DNA of 25,140 nucleotides from an uncultured Eubacteriales bacterium (lineage in GTDB: Bacteria; Bacillota; Clostridia; Oscillospirales; Acutalibacteraceae), in contig ONVG01000011.1 in NCBI GenBank assembly GCA_900321195.1, forward strand, positions 1 to 25,140, in the 5' to 3' direction. Position 1 is the stretch's first letter; each line of letters starts with the position of its first letter. Both the position numbers and the translations under genes were made by a program. Shown in pieces: positions 6,849 through 14,910 of the stretch. The notes under the pieces are model-generated. The model made no database searches and had not been told where the DNA came from. It saw only the letters and a list, made by a program, of their open reading frames with translations.

Positions 6849-7697
6849 ATGTCAGAGAATATCGAAGAATGTACACATGACTGCAGCACCTGCAGCGCCA
6901 ACTGCTCATCAAGAGATTCGGCGCCCGCAGACCTGACTGAAAAACTCAACAAATACAGCTCCGTCAAAAAAGTCATAGGTGTTGTAAGCGGAAAGGGCGG
7001 CGTAGGAAAGTCACTCGTAACTTCAATGCTTGCCGTAACATTCAGCAGAAACGGCTACCATACAGCCGTACTTGATGCGGATATAACAGGTCCTTCAATA
7101 CCGAAGGCTTTCGGCATCAAGGAAAGAGCTATGGGCTCAGAGCAGGGAATACTTCCTGTTAAAACTGCATCCGGAATAGATATAATGTCTGTAAACCTTC
7201 TTTTAGAGCATGAAACAGACCCTGTTATATGGAGAGGTCCTGTTCTTGCCGGAACAGTAAAGCAGTTCTGGACAGATGTTGTATGGCAGGATGTTGATTA
7301 TATGTTCGTTGATATGCCTCCCGGAACAGGCGATGTGCCGCTGACTGTTTTCCAGTCTATACCGCTTGACGGTATCGTTATCGTAACATCTCCGCAGGAG
7401 CTTGTTTCAATGATAGTCGGAAAGGCTGTAAGAATGGCTCAGATGATGGACATACCGATACTCGGTATCGTTGAGAACATGAGCTGGTTCAAATGTCCGG
7501 ACTGCGGAAACAAGCATTATCCCTTCGGTGAGAGCAAGCTCACAGAGGTCGCAAAGGAATACGGTCTTGAGATACTCACAAGAATGCCAATCGACCCGGA
7601 AAATGCCAAGGCTTGCGACAGCGGAAAAATAGAATCAGTTATAAGTCCCGAAGCAGAAGAAGCTGCCGAAAAGATATCCGTTGCTTTAGGACTCTGA
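6849..7697 (+). CDS. Mrp/NBP35-type P-loop ATPase, probable iron-sulfur carrier
   Basis: A 282-residue member of the Mrp/ApbC/Nbp35 branch of the MinD/ParA ATPases, proteins that bind and transfer 4Fe-4S clusters. A cysteine-rich N-terminus (C8, C12, C15, C19; C-x3-C-x2-C-x3-C) precedes the deviant Walker A GKGGVGKS (48-55). DADITGPSIP (76-85) is the switch I region and FVDMPPGTGD (153-162) the Walker B/switch II region. The C-terminal CPDC (216-219) is the conserved cluster-bridging CxxC. No MIP18/DUF59 domain is present, as in NBP35-like forms. AAAGGA upstream supports the ATG. It is the last gene of its transcript, stopped by the terminator at 7724-7757. The cargo apoprotein cannot be told from context. 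Confidence 0.92.
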   Translation: MSENIEECTHDCSTCSANCSSRDSAPADLTEKLNKYSSVKKVIGVVSGKGGVGKSLVTSMLAVTFSRNGYHTAVLDADITGPSIPKAFGIKERAMGSEQGILPVKTASGIDIMSVNLLLEHETDPVIWRGPVLAGTVKQFWTDVVWQDVDYMFVDMPPGTGDVPLTVFQSIPLDGIVIVTSPQELVSMIVGKAVRMAQMMDIPILGIVENMSWFKCPDCGNKHYPFGESKLTEVAKEYGLEILTRMPIDPENAKACDSGKIESVISPEAEEAAEKISVALGL

Positions 7698-7723
7698 GAT
7701 AATATGCAAATAAAGTTCAAAAT

Positions 7724-7757
7724 AAAAAGCAGGTGTTTTTATGCACCTGCTTTTTTT
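7724..7757. terminator. Bidirectional intrinsic terminator between mrp and the vanY-type gene
   Basis: A perfect 12-bp stem (7724-7735 with 7744-7755) with core GCAGGTG/CACCTGC, flanked by an A-run on the left and seven Ts on the right (7751-7757). It serves mrp on the plus strand and the convergent carboxypeptidase gene (stop at 7763) on the minus strand. Confidence 0.92.
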
Positions 7758-7762
7758 GATGT

Positions 7763-9343
7763 TCATTCAAGAAGCCCTGACAGCCAGCCGCCGGATGATT
7801 TTGACTCTTCACTTTCTTCAGAATATTCATTATCCTCCGATTCTGTGCCGTAGCTATTGTACGCATTATCATTATCAGTGTAGTCATTATTATCGGTATA
7901 GTCAGTGTAGTCTGTGTAGTCTGTGTAGTCTGTATATTCTGTTTCTGACTCATCATATGTTTCGGAAGTGGTCTCATCTGTTGAATTATCACTTTCATTA
8001 TCACTTTCATTATCATTTTCATAATAACTGCTGTCATCAACATATTCACTCTCGCTGAGAGTAACTGCAACAATAAATCCGCCGCAGTTATCGCCTGATA
8101 CAGAAAATGCGTTTTCCGAAGGAACGATAAGCTTTGTTCTGATATTTTTGGATGCCTTTTTGTAATAGACACACCACTTTCCGCCGTAATCATTTTCAAT
8201 TATAAGCGGATCATCTATGCTGTGCTTTTTTATTTCCTCGTGGAATTCTTCAAGCGTGATATCCTTATGCATGATATAGTATGCTGCCGGCTCACCTACA
8301 TAGCGGAAATGCCATGTCTCCTGCTCATATCCTGTTATATCCTCCTTACCGGCAGGATATCTCACAATAAAGCCGTACTTATAGCAATTATTATTAAGCC
8401 ATGAATAGATATCTTCACCTGTATATTGTATGCCTCCGCTTCCCTCGCTGTTGTTCAGGTTAAAGTCAAAGGCAAGTCCCGTCTGGTGCTCGCTGTATTC
8501 CGGCGGCGCTACCCATCTTTCAGCCTTTTCCTTTCCAACACTTGCTATCTCATTGTCAAGCAGTTTTTTCTGTGTCTTGGCACTCCTGTAGCCGCATGCT
8601 ATCATAAGGTCGGTATCGCCGTAATGCTTGACGAAATCCGCAAGCATTTTGTTAAGGTAAACTACCCTTTCCTTGTCAAACGAAACGTTATTGTCAGTCA
8701 ACGCACAGTATATCTCGCCGGAGTCGATTATCGGAGCTACATTTTCACCGTCAAAGCTGCACTTATGATCTTTGTTTACAAGGATAAGATCGCCCGTATA
8801 GACCTTATCTGTAAACACAGTAGTTTTTGTTTCGGCAAAGAACTGATTTCCCTCTCTTGACACATCTTCATCTTCGGACTCCTCCTCCTCCGATGTATCA
8901 GAGGGCTGCGCGGAATTTTCGGCTTCGGAAACCGTTTTATCCTTTTTGATATTATCGTCAGAATGCGCTTTATCCTCCTTGCTTTCGTCACTGCTTTCGG
9001 AAGCTGCAACTACCGTACTTCTGTTTTTGCCGTGATGTACAAGAGCAGCCACACCGAATACCGAACCAAACAATATGCATGATACCGTAAGCGTAACAAA
9101 CATTATCAGAACCTGATCATAGAAGTCAAAGGGCTTGTCAAAATCAACCGTAAGCGACCTTTTAAGATGTCTTATCCTTCTCATAAGGGCATTACTTTTT
9201 TTACGTTTATTTTTTGAAGAATAGATATTCTGCCCTCCTGCTCTTTCCGTTCTGCGTGAAAAGCTTTCGGCATTACCATATTCATCGGCACTGTTTTCTC
9301 TGTTTTCTTTTATCTTTTTATATTTCTCATCAAATGAACCCAT
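7763..9343 (-). CDS. Membrane-anchored D-alanyl-D-alanine carboxypeptidase, VanY family, with acidic repeats
   Basis: A 526-residue type II membrane protein. A basic cytoplasmic N-terminus (~1-75) and one TM helix (~77-101) lead to an acidic Ser/Glu/Asp linker (~115-165). The VanY/peptidase M15 domain spans ~230-360. Its Zn-site motifs are SEHQTGLAFD (284-293, with H286 and D293) and TWHF with H345, so it should be an active metallopeptidase trimming the terminal D-Ala of peptidoglycan stem peptides outside the cell. After ~360 comes a smaller extracellular region and a low-complexity acidic tail containing YTD and ESDN repeats. The ATG at 9343 has AAAGGAAAGG just upstream; a longer frame to 9400 has no ribosome binding site and runs into the promoter. 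No van resistance genes lie nearby, so a general cell-wall role is more likely than vancomycin resistance. Confidence 0.88.
   Translation of the reverse strand: MGSFDEKYKKIKENRENSADEYGNAESFSRRTERAGGQNIYSSKNKRKKSNALMRRIRHLKRSLTVDFDKPFDFYDQVLIMFVTLTVSCILFGSVFGVAALVHHGKNRSTVVAASESSDESKEDKAHSDDNIKKDKTVSEAENSAQPSDTSEEEESEDEDVSREGNQFFAETKTTVFTDKVYTGDLILVNKDHKCSFDGENVAPIIDSGEIYCALTDNNVSFDKERVVYLNKMLADFVKHYGDTDLMIACGYRSAKTQKKLLDNEIASVGKEKAERWVAPPEYSEHQTGLAFDFNLNNSEGSGGIQYTGEDIYSWLNNNCYKYGFIVRYPAGKEDITGYEQETWHFRYVGEPAAYYIMHKDITLEEFHEEIKKHSIDDPLIIENDYGGKWCVYYKKASKNIRTKLIVPSENAFSVSGDNCGGFIVAVTLSESEYVDDSSYYENDNESDNESDNSTDETTSETYDESETEYTDYTDYTDYTDYTDNNDYTDNDNAYNSYGTESEDNEYSEESEESKSSGGWLSGLLE
7892..7936 (-). 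repeat. 9-bp tandem repeat encoding five YTD units
   Basis: Five consecutive Tyr-Thr-Asp codon triplets in the carboxypeptidase tail, followed by NND and another YTD. The three upstream-most units are nearly identical at the DNA level (gtgtagtct on the plus strand). The repeat length keeps frame, so copy number can vary without breaking the protein. Confidence 0.85.
7985..8020 (-). repeat. 12-bp tandem repeat (three copies) encoding Asn/Asp/Glu/Ser-rich units
   Basis: ATTATCACTTTC occurs at 7985-7996 and 7997-8008, with a one-base variant at 8009-8020 (plus-strand view). It encodes an Asn/Asp/Glu/Ser-rich stretch within the same low-complexity tail and preserves the reading frame. Confidence 0.85.
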
Positions 9344-9379
9344 AGCCTTTCCTTTCACAAAAAATAATCTTTCAATACT

Positions 9380-9408
9380 ATAATACCCTTTTTCACTCAT
9401 AAAATCAA
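9380..9408 (-). promoter_or_regulatory. Promoter for the VanY-type carboxypeptidase gene
   Basis: On the minus strand: TTGATT (9408-9403), a 17-bp spacer, TATTAT (9385-9380), with the start codon 37 bp downstream at 9343. It overlaps the beginning of the longer alternative frame, supporting the shorter start. Confidence 0.75.
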
Positions 9409-9427
9409 GTCATATTTTAAATAATAC

Positions 9428-9469
9428 AAAAAAATCCACAGCAAGTCAATGATTTTTTAGCTTGCCGTG
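9428..9469 (-). terminator. Intrinsic terminator after gpmI
   Basis: On the minus strand, CACGGCAAG (9469-9461) pairs with CTTGCTGTG (9445-9437; 9 bp including one G-U) across a 15-nt loop, followed by GATTTTTTT. It lies 40 bp after the gpmI stop and ends the glycolytic transcript. Confidence 0.88.
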
Positions 9470-9508
9470 AATTTTAGATTTATATCACATTATAGTAAAA
9501 TATTTATT

Positions 9509-11023
9509 TCATTCCCTGATAAGTGACTTTCCGTCCATTTCTTCAGGCTGTGAGAGTCCAAGGAGCTGGAGCATTGTCGGAGCTATGTCTGCAAGTCTGC
9601 CGCCGTCACGGAGTATGCAGGGATGATTTACTACGCAGAACGGTACAAGATTTGTAGTATGAGCTGTAAACGGTGAGCCGTCCTCATCTATCATCCTGTC
9701 GGCATTTCCGTGGTCTGCTGTTATGAGAGCCACGCCGTCCATCTTTACAATAGCATTTACTACCTGTCCTACACAGTCATCTACTGCTTCAACAGCCTTT
9801 ACAGCCGCTTCAAATACGCCTGTGTGTCCTACCATGTCACAGTTTGCAAAGTTGAGTATGATAACGTCATACTTGCCGCTCTCTATTCTCTCAACAGCAT
9901 TCTTTGTTACTTCATAAGCGCTCATTTCGGGCTGGAGGTCGTATGTTGCTACCTTCGGTGAAGGTATAAGGCATCTGTCCTCGCCTTCCGATACCTTCTC
10001 AACACCGCCGTTAAAGAAGAATGTTACGTGTGCATATTTCTCTGTTTCTGCTATTCTGAGCTGTGTAAGGCCCTTTGAAGAAATGTAGTCACCGAATGTA
10101 TTTACAAGTGACTGCGGCTTGAATGCTACTTCAACATTCGGCATTGTAGCGTCATACTGTGTCATGCATACATAGTTGAGCGGGAAGAATCCGTTCCTGC
10201 GCTCAAAGCCGCTGAAATCAGGATCCACGAATGTACGTGTTATCTCTCTTGCTCTGTCGGGACGGAAGTTGCAGAAGATAACAGAGTCGCCTGCCTTTAT
10301 GGTCGCATTCTCAGCGCATACTATCGGCACAACGAATTCATCCGTAACACCGTTTGCGTATGAATCCGCAACACCCTGTACAGGGTCGTCAGCCTTTACG
10401 CCCTCGCCGTATACAAGAGCCGCATATGCTTTTTCAACTCTGTCCCAGTTCGTATCTCTGTCCATAGCATAGTAACGGCCTGAGATAGTAGCTATCTTTC
10501 CGACGCCTATCTCTTCAAGCTTTGCCTTAGCCTCTGCCATATAGTCCTTTGCGCTTGAGGGCGGCACATCTCTGCCGTCAAGGAAAGCATGGAGATAAAC
10601 ATTCTTTACGCCCATCTTCTTTGCCATCTCTATTATGCCGTAAATATGTGTGATATGGCTGTGAACTCCGCCGGGTGAAAGAAGTCCCATAACGTGAAGT
10701 GCTTTTCCGTCCTCTGCGGCGTTGTTCATTGCCTTTACGAGTACTTCATTCTTCAGAACAGAGCCGTCTTTAATAGCCTTTGTTATTCTTGTAAGCTCCT
10801 GATATACAACTCGTCCTGCACCCATATTGGTATGGCCGACCTCACTGTTGCCCATCTGACCGTCCGGAAGTCCTACATCCATACCTGATGCAGCTATAAG
10901 AGTTGTGGGGTTCTGTGAGAAAAGCTTCTCCATATTGGGTTTGTTGGCTTCTCTTATAGCATTGCCGAAGTTTGTGCCAATGCCGAAGCCGTCAAGTATC
11001 ATTAATATTACCGGTTTTTTCAT
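9509..11023 (-). CDS. gpmI: 2,3-bisphosphoglycerate-independent phosphoglycerate mutase
   Basis: A 504-residue cytoplasmic enzyme of the alkaline phosphatase superfamily interconverting 3- and 2-phosphoglycerate with two Mn ions, close to the family's usual ~510 residues. The N-terminal motif LMILDGFGIG carries the metal-binding Asp (D11). The catalytic phosphoserine is S60 in GQMGNSEVGH. The inserted substrate-binding domain follows (HAFLDGRDVPP, SGRYYAMDRD, FCNFRPDRARE). The C-terminal metal ligands are in NFANCDMVGHTG and LITADHGNADRM. GGAGAAGGAAAT precedes the ATG. It is the last gene of the pgk-tpiA-lipoprotein-gpmI cluster, separated from the lipoprotein stop by about 50 nt. Confidence 0.97.
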   Translation of the reverse strand: MKKPVILMILDGFGIGTNFGNAIREANKPNMEKLFSQNPTTLIAASGMDVGLPDGQMGNSEVGHTNMGAGRVVYQELTRITKAIKDGSVLKNEVLVKAMNNAAEDGKALHVMGLLSPGGVHSHITHIYGIIEMAKKMGVKNVYLHAFLDGRDVPPSSAKDYMAEAKAKLEEIGVGKIATISGRYYAMDRDTNWDRVEKAYAALVYGEGVKADDPVQGVADSYANGVTDEFVVPIVCAENATIKAGDSVIFCNFRPDRAREITRTFVDPDFSGFERRNGFFPLNYVCMTQYDATMPNVEVAFKPQSLVNTFGDYISSKGLTQLRIAETEKYAHVTFFFNGGVEKVSEGEDRCLIPSPKVATYDLQPEMSAYEVTKNAVERIESGKYDVIILNFANCDMVGHTGVFEAAVKAVEAVDDCVGQVVNAIVKMDGVALITADHGNADRMIDEDGSPFTAHTTNLVPFCVVNHPCILRDGGRLADIAPTMLQLLGLSQPEEMDGKSLIRE

Positions 11024-11073
11024 ATTTCCTTCTCCATTCTGCCGCTGAATTTTATCATCAGGGCAATATTTTT

Positions 11074-12450
11074 TTAAGTGTATGACTTTACGCCGTCCGT
11101 TTCACCTTTCGGCGCTTTTTCTTCCCACTTTATGGTGAGGTCTGATGCAGACCTGACATTATTTTCCTGCTTTACTTTCATAGTACAGTGAAGCTCCTGC
11201 ATCTCGTTATTTCCGATATCCCATCTCTGACCGCAAGCCTCAACGCTTTCGGTATTACTTCCGTCAAGAAGCTCAATGCTTTGAAATCTTGAAGAATCAG
11301 AAATATAAAGATAGCCGTCTGCAACACACATTCCTACATTGTATGCTGCTGCGGAAGATTTATTGAAAAGAGTTTTTTCATCTCCGCCGCCAAGCGGTAC
11401 GGATATCAGGTTGTTTCCGTCAAGTGAAAACTCTCTTAGCTTTCCGCTGAAATAATAAAGCGTATCAGTTGCGACATCTGCATGATAGTTAGCACAGGGA
11501 GATTTTGTAAGCTTTTCGGGCTTGCCGCCGTCAAGAGATACTTTATAGAGATAGCTTCCTCCGTTATCGCTGTTATCGATATAGTAAAGCTCATTCTTTA
11601 TTATCTCCATGCACCCTATAACATTTCCTGCACTGCCGGGATTATTGTCAAGCATCGTTGAAGTAATATTGCTGACAATAGCTTTCTTTTCGCTTCCATC
11701 GGGTTTTGATTTATATATTCCCGCCTTTGAACTGTCGTATGAAAGACCGTTCGCATCATCAAGAGTATAGCCGGGATCATAATAATACAGCCAGCCGTCC
11801 TTTGCTGTAAGCGCGCCTGCACGGATATCACTTACAAGACCTATGTCACTTCCGTCCTTGGCAAACTTTATCAACATATGATTAATAGCAAGATCATTGC
11901 CAAAATGTTCGACAGGAGGATTATACGGCGCATAGATATATCCGTCGCCGCCGTCAACAAAATTGTTCCACGCTGTAAGAATATGCTCAGAAAATTCCTT
12001 AGCCTTTTCTTCGGCATTGCTTATATTCTTATTGCCCTCGATGACCTTTTTTACAGCCGGCTGGAGTTCCTTTATCGTGTAAAGAGTTTGCTTGACTGCA
12101 TTTGTCGGATCTTTTATGTTCCAATGATATATCTCACCATTATCCGTTTCAAATCCGTAGATATCATCCTCCGAAAAGACCGTAATAGCCGGAACAGCGT
12201 TTATCATAGATGGTATGCCTTGTACATCAAGCGCAGATCTTGTACTCATCTCTGCATACTTAAAGCTTTCACTGCCGTTAATTATATACAACGCTATACC
12301 TGAATTATAAAGAGTGTTTCCGCCTGCCTCGATTATTATCTGCTTTTCGGTAGAAACGGAAGATGATGAGCTGTTATTTGAACAGCTGCTGCCTGCAGCG
12401 CAAAGTATCAGCGCAGATGCACATATAACAGAGATCATCTTTCTTTTCAT
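11074..12450 (-). CDS. Probable lipoprotein with a DUF5050-like beta-propeller domain
   Basis: A 458-residue exported protein. From the preferred ATG (12448-12450, preceded by GAGG at 6 nt) it opens with MKRKMISVICASALILCAAG and then SSCSNN plus a Ser run: a lipoprotein-like signal peptide, though the -3 residue is not the usual Leu. The mature part repeats a motif of the type LYYxDNxxxGxYLYKxxLDGG (DGWLYYYDPGYT, NELYYIDNSDNG, DTLYYFSGKLRE, DGYLYISDSS), typical of DUF5050/WD40-like beta-propellers predicted to lie outside the membrane. A longer frame to 12513 has no ribosome binding site and overlaps a hairpin. The gene sits between tpiA and gpmI in the same orientation. No glycolytic function is implied by sequence; the role is unknown, perhaps sugar or wall sensing. 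Confidence 0.72.
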   Translation of the reverse strand: MKRKMISVICASALILCAAGSSCSNNSSSSSVSTEKQIIIEAGGNTLYNSGIALYIINGSESFKYAEMSTRSALDVQGIPSMINAVPAITVFSEDDIYGFETDNGEIYHWNIKDPTNAVKQTLYTIKELQPAVKKVIEGNKNISNAEEKAKEFSEHILTAWNNFVDGGDGYIYAPYNPPVEHFGNDLAINHMLIKFAKDGSDIGLVSDIRAGALTAKDGWLYYYDPGYTLDDANGLSYDSSKAGIYKSKPDGSEKKAIVSNITSTMLDNNPGSAGNVIGCMEIIKNELYYIDNSDNGGSYLYKVSLDGGKPEKLTKSPCANYHADVATDTLYYFSGKLREFSLDGNNLISVPLGGGDEKTLFNKSSAAAYNVGMCVADGYLYISDSSRFQSIELLDGSNTESVEACGQRWDIGNNEMQELHCTMKVKQENNVRSASDLTIKWEEKAPKGETDGVKSYT

Positions 12451-12480
12451 TTTGCACCTCAAAATTTTCATTTCGATAAA

Positions 12481-12511
12481 GGAGCCGCATACCCTGCGAT
12501 ATAACGGCTCC
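12481..12511 (-). terminator. Weak terminator-like hairpin between tpiA and the lipoprotein gene
   Basis: On the minus strand, GGAGCCG (12511-12505) pairs with CGGCTCC (12487-12481), followed by TTTATC. The stem is short (7 bp), the loop is 17 nt and the U-tract weak, so it may only lower distal expression. The ~105 bp on its upstream side holds no clear promoter. Confidence 0.45.
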
Positions 12512-12617
12512 AATGTCAGTAGAATAGTAGTTCATATGCCAAAGTCCAAAGCTCAGGCTTTACTATGACTGTTCTCAGGACATCAGCTTTGATTTTTAAT
12601 AATTATGACTATAAATA

Positions 12618-13388
12618 TCAGCCGTTGCTTGCAGCTTCAAGGAGTACGCCGAAATCAGCAGCCTTGAGTGATGCGCCGCCGATAAGACCGCCGTCAACAT
12701 CAGGCTGAGCAACAAGCTCTGCTGCGTTCTTCGGGTTCATTGAGCCGCCGTACTGGATAGTAACAGCATCTGCAACATCCTGACCGTAAAGCTTTGCAAG
12801 TGTTGCGCGGATGAATGCACAAACCTCCTGTGCCTGCTCTGCTGTAGCTGTCTTTCCTGTGCCGATAGCCCATACAGGCTCATAAGCGATAACAGACTTC
12901 TTAACGTCCTCTGCGCTTACATTGAAGAAATCAAGCTTTATCTGACGTGCAACAACTTCCTCAGTTATGCCGCACTCACGCTCCCAAAGAAGCTCGCCTA
13001 CGCATACTATTGGTTTAAGGCCTGCTGCAAGAGCTGCCTTTGTTCTCTTGTTTACAGTTTCATCTGTTTCACCGAAATACTGTCTTCTCTCGCTGTGACC
13101 GATTATAACATACTCTACGCCTATCTCTGTAAGCATGTCAGCGCTGATCTCGCCTGTGAATGCGCCGCTCTTCTCAAAGTGTACGTTTTCTGCGCCTACC
13201 TTGATGTTTGTGCCCTTTGTAAGCTCTACTGCTGTTTCAAGGTTTGTAAAAGGTACGCATATAACAACGCCGCATGTAGCCTTTTCAGCTATAGGCTTAA
13301 GCTCCTCGATAAGAGCCTTTGCTTCGGGACGAGTCTTGTTCATTTTCCAGTTGCCTGCGATGATAGCCTGTCTTAATTCCTTGTTCAT
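12618..13388 (-). CDS. tpiA: Triosephosphate isomerase
   Basis: A 256-residue TIM-barrel enzyme interconverting dihydroxyacetone phosphate and glyceraldehyde 3-phosphate. All catalytic residues are visible: K15 in AGNWKMN, H98 in IIGHSERR, and E168 in YEPVWAIGTG, the last starting the flexible loop. The phosphate-binding QYGGSMNPKN and GLIGGASL segments are intact. AAAAAGGAG about 9 nt upstream sets the ATG. It follows pgk after 107 nt containing the hairpin at 13421-13447, and precedes the lipoprotein gene at 12450. Confidence 0.97.
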   Translation of the reverse strand: MNKELRQAIIAGNWKMNKTRPEAKALIEELKPIAEKATCGVVICVPFTNLETAVELTKGTNIKVGAENVHFEKSGAFTGEISADMLTEIGVEYVIIGHSERRQYFGETDETVNKRTKAALAAGLKPIVCVGELLWERECGITEEVVARQIKLDFFNVSAEDVKKSVIAYEPVWAIGTGKTATAEQAQEVCAFIRATLAKLYGQDVADAVTIQYGGSMNPKNAAELVAQPDVDGGLIGGASLKAADFGVLLEAASNG

Positions 13389-13420
13389 TTTAATTATCTC
13401 CTTTTTTAATAGTAATCAGA

Positions 13421-13447
13421 AAGGGATGAGGCATTGCCCCACCCCTT
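13421..13447 (-). other. Stable intercistronic hairpin between pgk and tpiA
   Basis: On the minus strand, AAGGGGTGGGGC (13447-13436) and GCCTCATCCCTT (13432-13421) form a 12-bp stem with two G-U pairs and a 3-nt loop. No U-tract follows (TCTGATTAC), so it is not a standard intrinsic terminator. An mRNA processing or stability element separating pgk from tpiA levels is the likeliest reading (inference). Confidence 0.6.
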
Positions 13448-13495
13448 CAGCCTCAGAATAATTGTATTTTATGATATGCTGATAACCGATAATTA

Positions 13496-14689
13496 TTACT
13501 TATCGTCGAGGCAAGCGATACCCGGAAGTACCTTACCCTCGAGGAATTCGAGAGAAGCGCCGCCGCCTGTTGAGATATGAGTCATTCTGTCTGCATAGCC
13601 GAGCTTTTCAACTGCTGCTGCTGAGTCGCCGCCGCCGATTATAGATATAGCGCCGCTCTCTGCAACTGCCTTAGCAACTGCGATAGTACCTGCTGCGAAG
13701 TTCTCCCACTCGGAAACGCCCATCGGACCGTTCCATACTACTGTACCTGCGCCCTTAACAGCGTTTGCAAACTTTTCTCTTGTCTTGGGACCGATATCAA
13801 GACCCATCCAGTCGTCCTCTATCTTATCGGAATCAACTGTCTTGAATTCAGCGTCTGCCTTGTATTCCTGAGCAACAACTGTATCTTCGGGGATAAGGAA
13901 GTTAACGCCCTTGTCCTTAGCCTTAGCCATGATATCCTTAGCAAGCTCTACCTTGTCAAGTTCGCAGATAGATGTACCTGTTGAATAGCCGAGAGCCTTC
14001 ATAAATGTGTAAGCCATACCGCCGCCGATGATAAGTGTATCTACCTTGTCAAGAAGGTTTGTGATAACGCCTATCTTATCGGAAACCTTAGCACCGCCGA
14101 GAATAGCAACGAAAGGTCTCTTAGGCTCTGTGAGAGCGCCGCCCATTACAGATATCTCTTTCTGGATGAGGTAGCCGCATGCAGCCGGAAGATAATCAGC
14201 AACACCTGCTGTTGAAGCGTGAGCTCTGTGAGCAGTACCGAATGCATCGTTTACATATATCTCAGCAAGAGAAGCAAGCTGCTTTGAGAATTCGGGATCG
14301 TTCTTTTCCTCTTCCTTATGGAAACGAACATTTTCGATAAGCTCAACTTCGCCGTCCTGGAGAGAAGCAGCGATAGACTTAGCGCTTTCGCCTACAACGT
14401 CGGAAGCCATCTTTACTTCAAAGCCGAGAGCCTTTGAAAGATAAGCAGCAACGGGTGCAAGAGAATACTTCATGTTGAATTCGCCCTTCGGACGACCGAG
14501 ATGTGAGCAGAGGATGACCTTTGCCTTATGGTCTACAAGATACTTGATAGTTTTAAGAGCCTCATCGATACGCTTAGGATCGGAGATATTACCCTCACCG
14601 TCAAACGGAACGTTGAAGTCACAGCGAACAAGGACCTTCTTGCCTGCTACATCGATGTCTTCTACTGTTTTCTTGTTAAGATAATTCAT
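13496..14689 (-). CDS. pgk: Phosphoglycerate kinase
   Basis: A 397-residue monomeric glycolytic kinase, the family's usual length, making ATP from 1,3-bisphosphoglycerate. The N-terminal substrate domain has VLVRCDFNVPF and the basic-patch motif SHLGRPKGEF; ENVRFHKEEE, VNDAFGTAHRAHAS and FVAILGGAKVSDKI follow. The nucleotide-binding domain has VWNGPMGVSEWE and SIIGGGDSAAAVEKLG, with THISTGGGASLEFLEG near the end. AAAGGATG precedes the ATG by about 9-10 nt. It is the first gene of the cluster, driven by the promoter at 14750-14778. No gap gene lies next to it in this window, unlike many Bacillota gap-pgk-tpi operons. Confidence 0.97.
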   Translation of the reverse strand: MNYLNKKTVEDIDVAGKKVLVRCDFNVPFDGEGNISDPKRIDEALKTIKYLVDHKAKVILCSHLGRPKGEFNMKYSLAPVAAYLSKALGFEVKMASDVVGESAKSIAASLQDGEVELIENVRFHKEEEKNDPEFSKQLASLAEIYVNDAFGTAHRAHASTAGVADYLPAACGYLIQKEISVMGGALTEPKRPFVAILGGAKVSDKIGVITNLLDKVDTLIIGGGMAYTFMKALGYSTGTSICELDKVELAKDIMAKAKDKGVNFLIPEDTVVAQEYKADAEFKTVDSDKIEDDWMGLDIGPKTREKFANAVKGAGTVVWNGPMGVSEWENFAAGTIAVAKAVAESGAISIIGGGDSAAAVEKLGYADRMTHISTGGGASLEFLEGKVLPGIACLDDK

Positions 14690-14749
14690 TTCAATAACAT
14701 CCTTTCGGTTTATTTTATCTGTGATCTTACGGCATTGACCGTCACTTAT

Positions 14750-14778
14750 ATTTTATAACATCTGACTGTTTTTTTCAA
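14750..14778 (-). promoter_or_regulatory. Promoter of the pgk-tpiA-gpmI cluster
   Basis: On the minus strand: TTGAAA (14778-14773), a 17-bp spacer, TAAAAT (14755-14750). The leader to the pgk ATG is about 55 nt. A-tracts upstream (around 14800-14815) could act as an UP-like element. Confidence 0.75.
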
Positions 14779-14830
14779 TAGGTAAAGCATATTTTTCGTT
14801 AAAAAAAAGTAAAATTATCCAAAAGCAAAG

Positions 14831-14898
14831 GGCTGAGAACGATCTTTGTCCTGTGACCCGAATTTTCAGACCGCAGATAAAAAGATTTGTTCTCAGCC
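14831..14898 (-). terminator. Large hairpin downstream of the anchored-protein gene, upstream of pgk
   Basis: GGCTGAGAAC (14831-14840) is the exact reverse complement of 14889-14898, and ATCTTT (14842-14847) pairs with AAAGAT (14881-14886), giving a ~16-bp interrupted stem around a ~33-nt loop. On the minus strand it follows the stop at 14911 and is followed by U-rich sequence (CTTTGCTTTTGG). It probably ends the CHAP-protein transcript, but the long stem and large loop are unusual for a simple terminator. Confidence 0.55.
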
Positions 14899-14910
14899 GT
14901 TATTTATCCG

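Noticed and set aside
7892..8020. Possible CRISPR-like array
   Set aside because: The units are 9 and 12 bp, contiguous without spacers, and lie in frame within a coding sequence.
8426..8860. Long plus-strand ORF inside the VanY-type gene, with others such as 16003-16611 inside the CHAP gene and 20651-21139 inside aroA
   Set aside because: They are antisense to genes with clear family motifs, have no ribosome binding sites of note, and read as shadows of the real codons.
7763..9343. Vancomycin-resistance locus
   Set aside because: Only a VanY-type peptidase is present. No VanA/B/G ligase, VanX, VanH or VanRS genes are nearby, and single VanY-family enzymes are common cell-wall genes.
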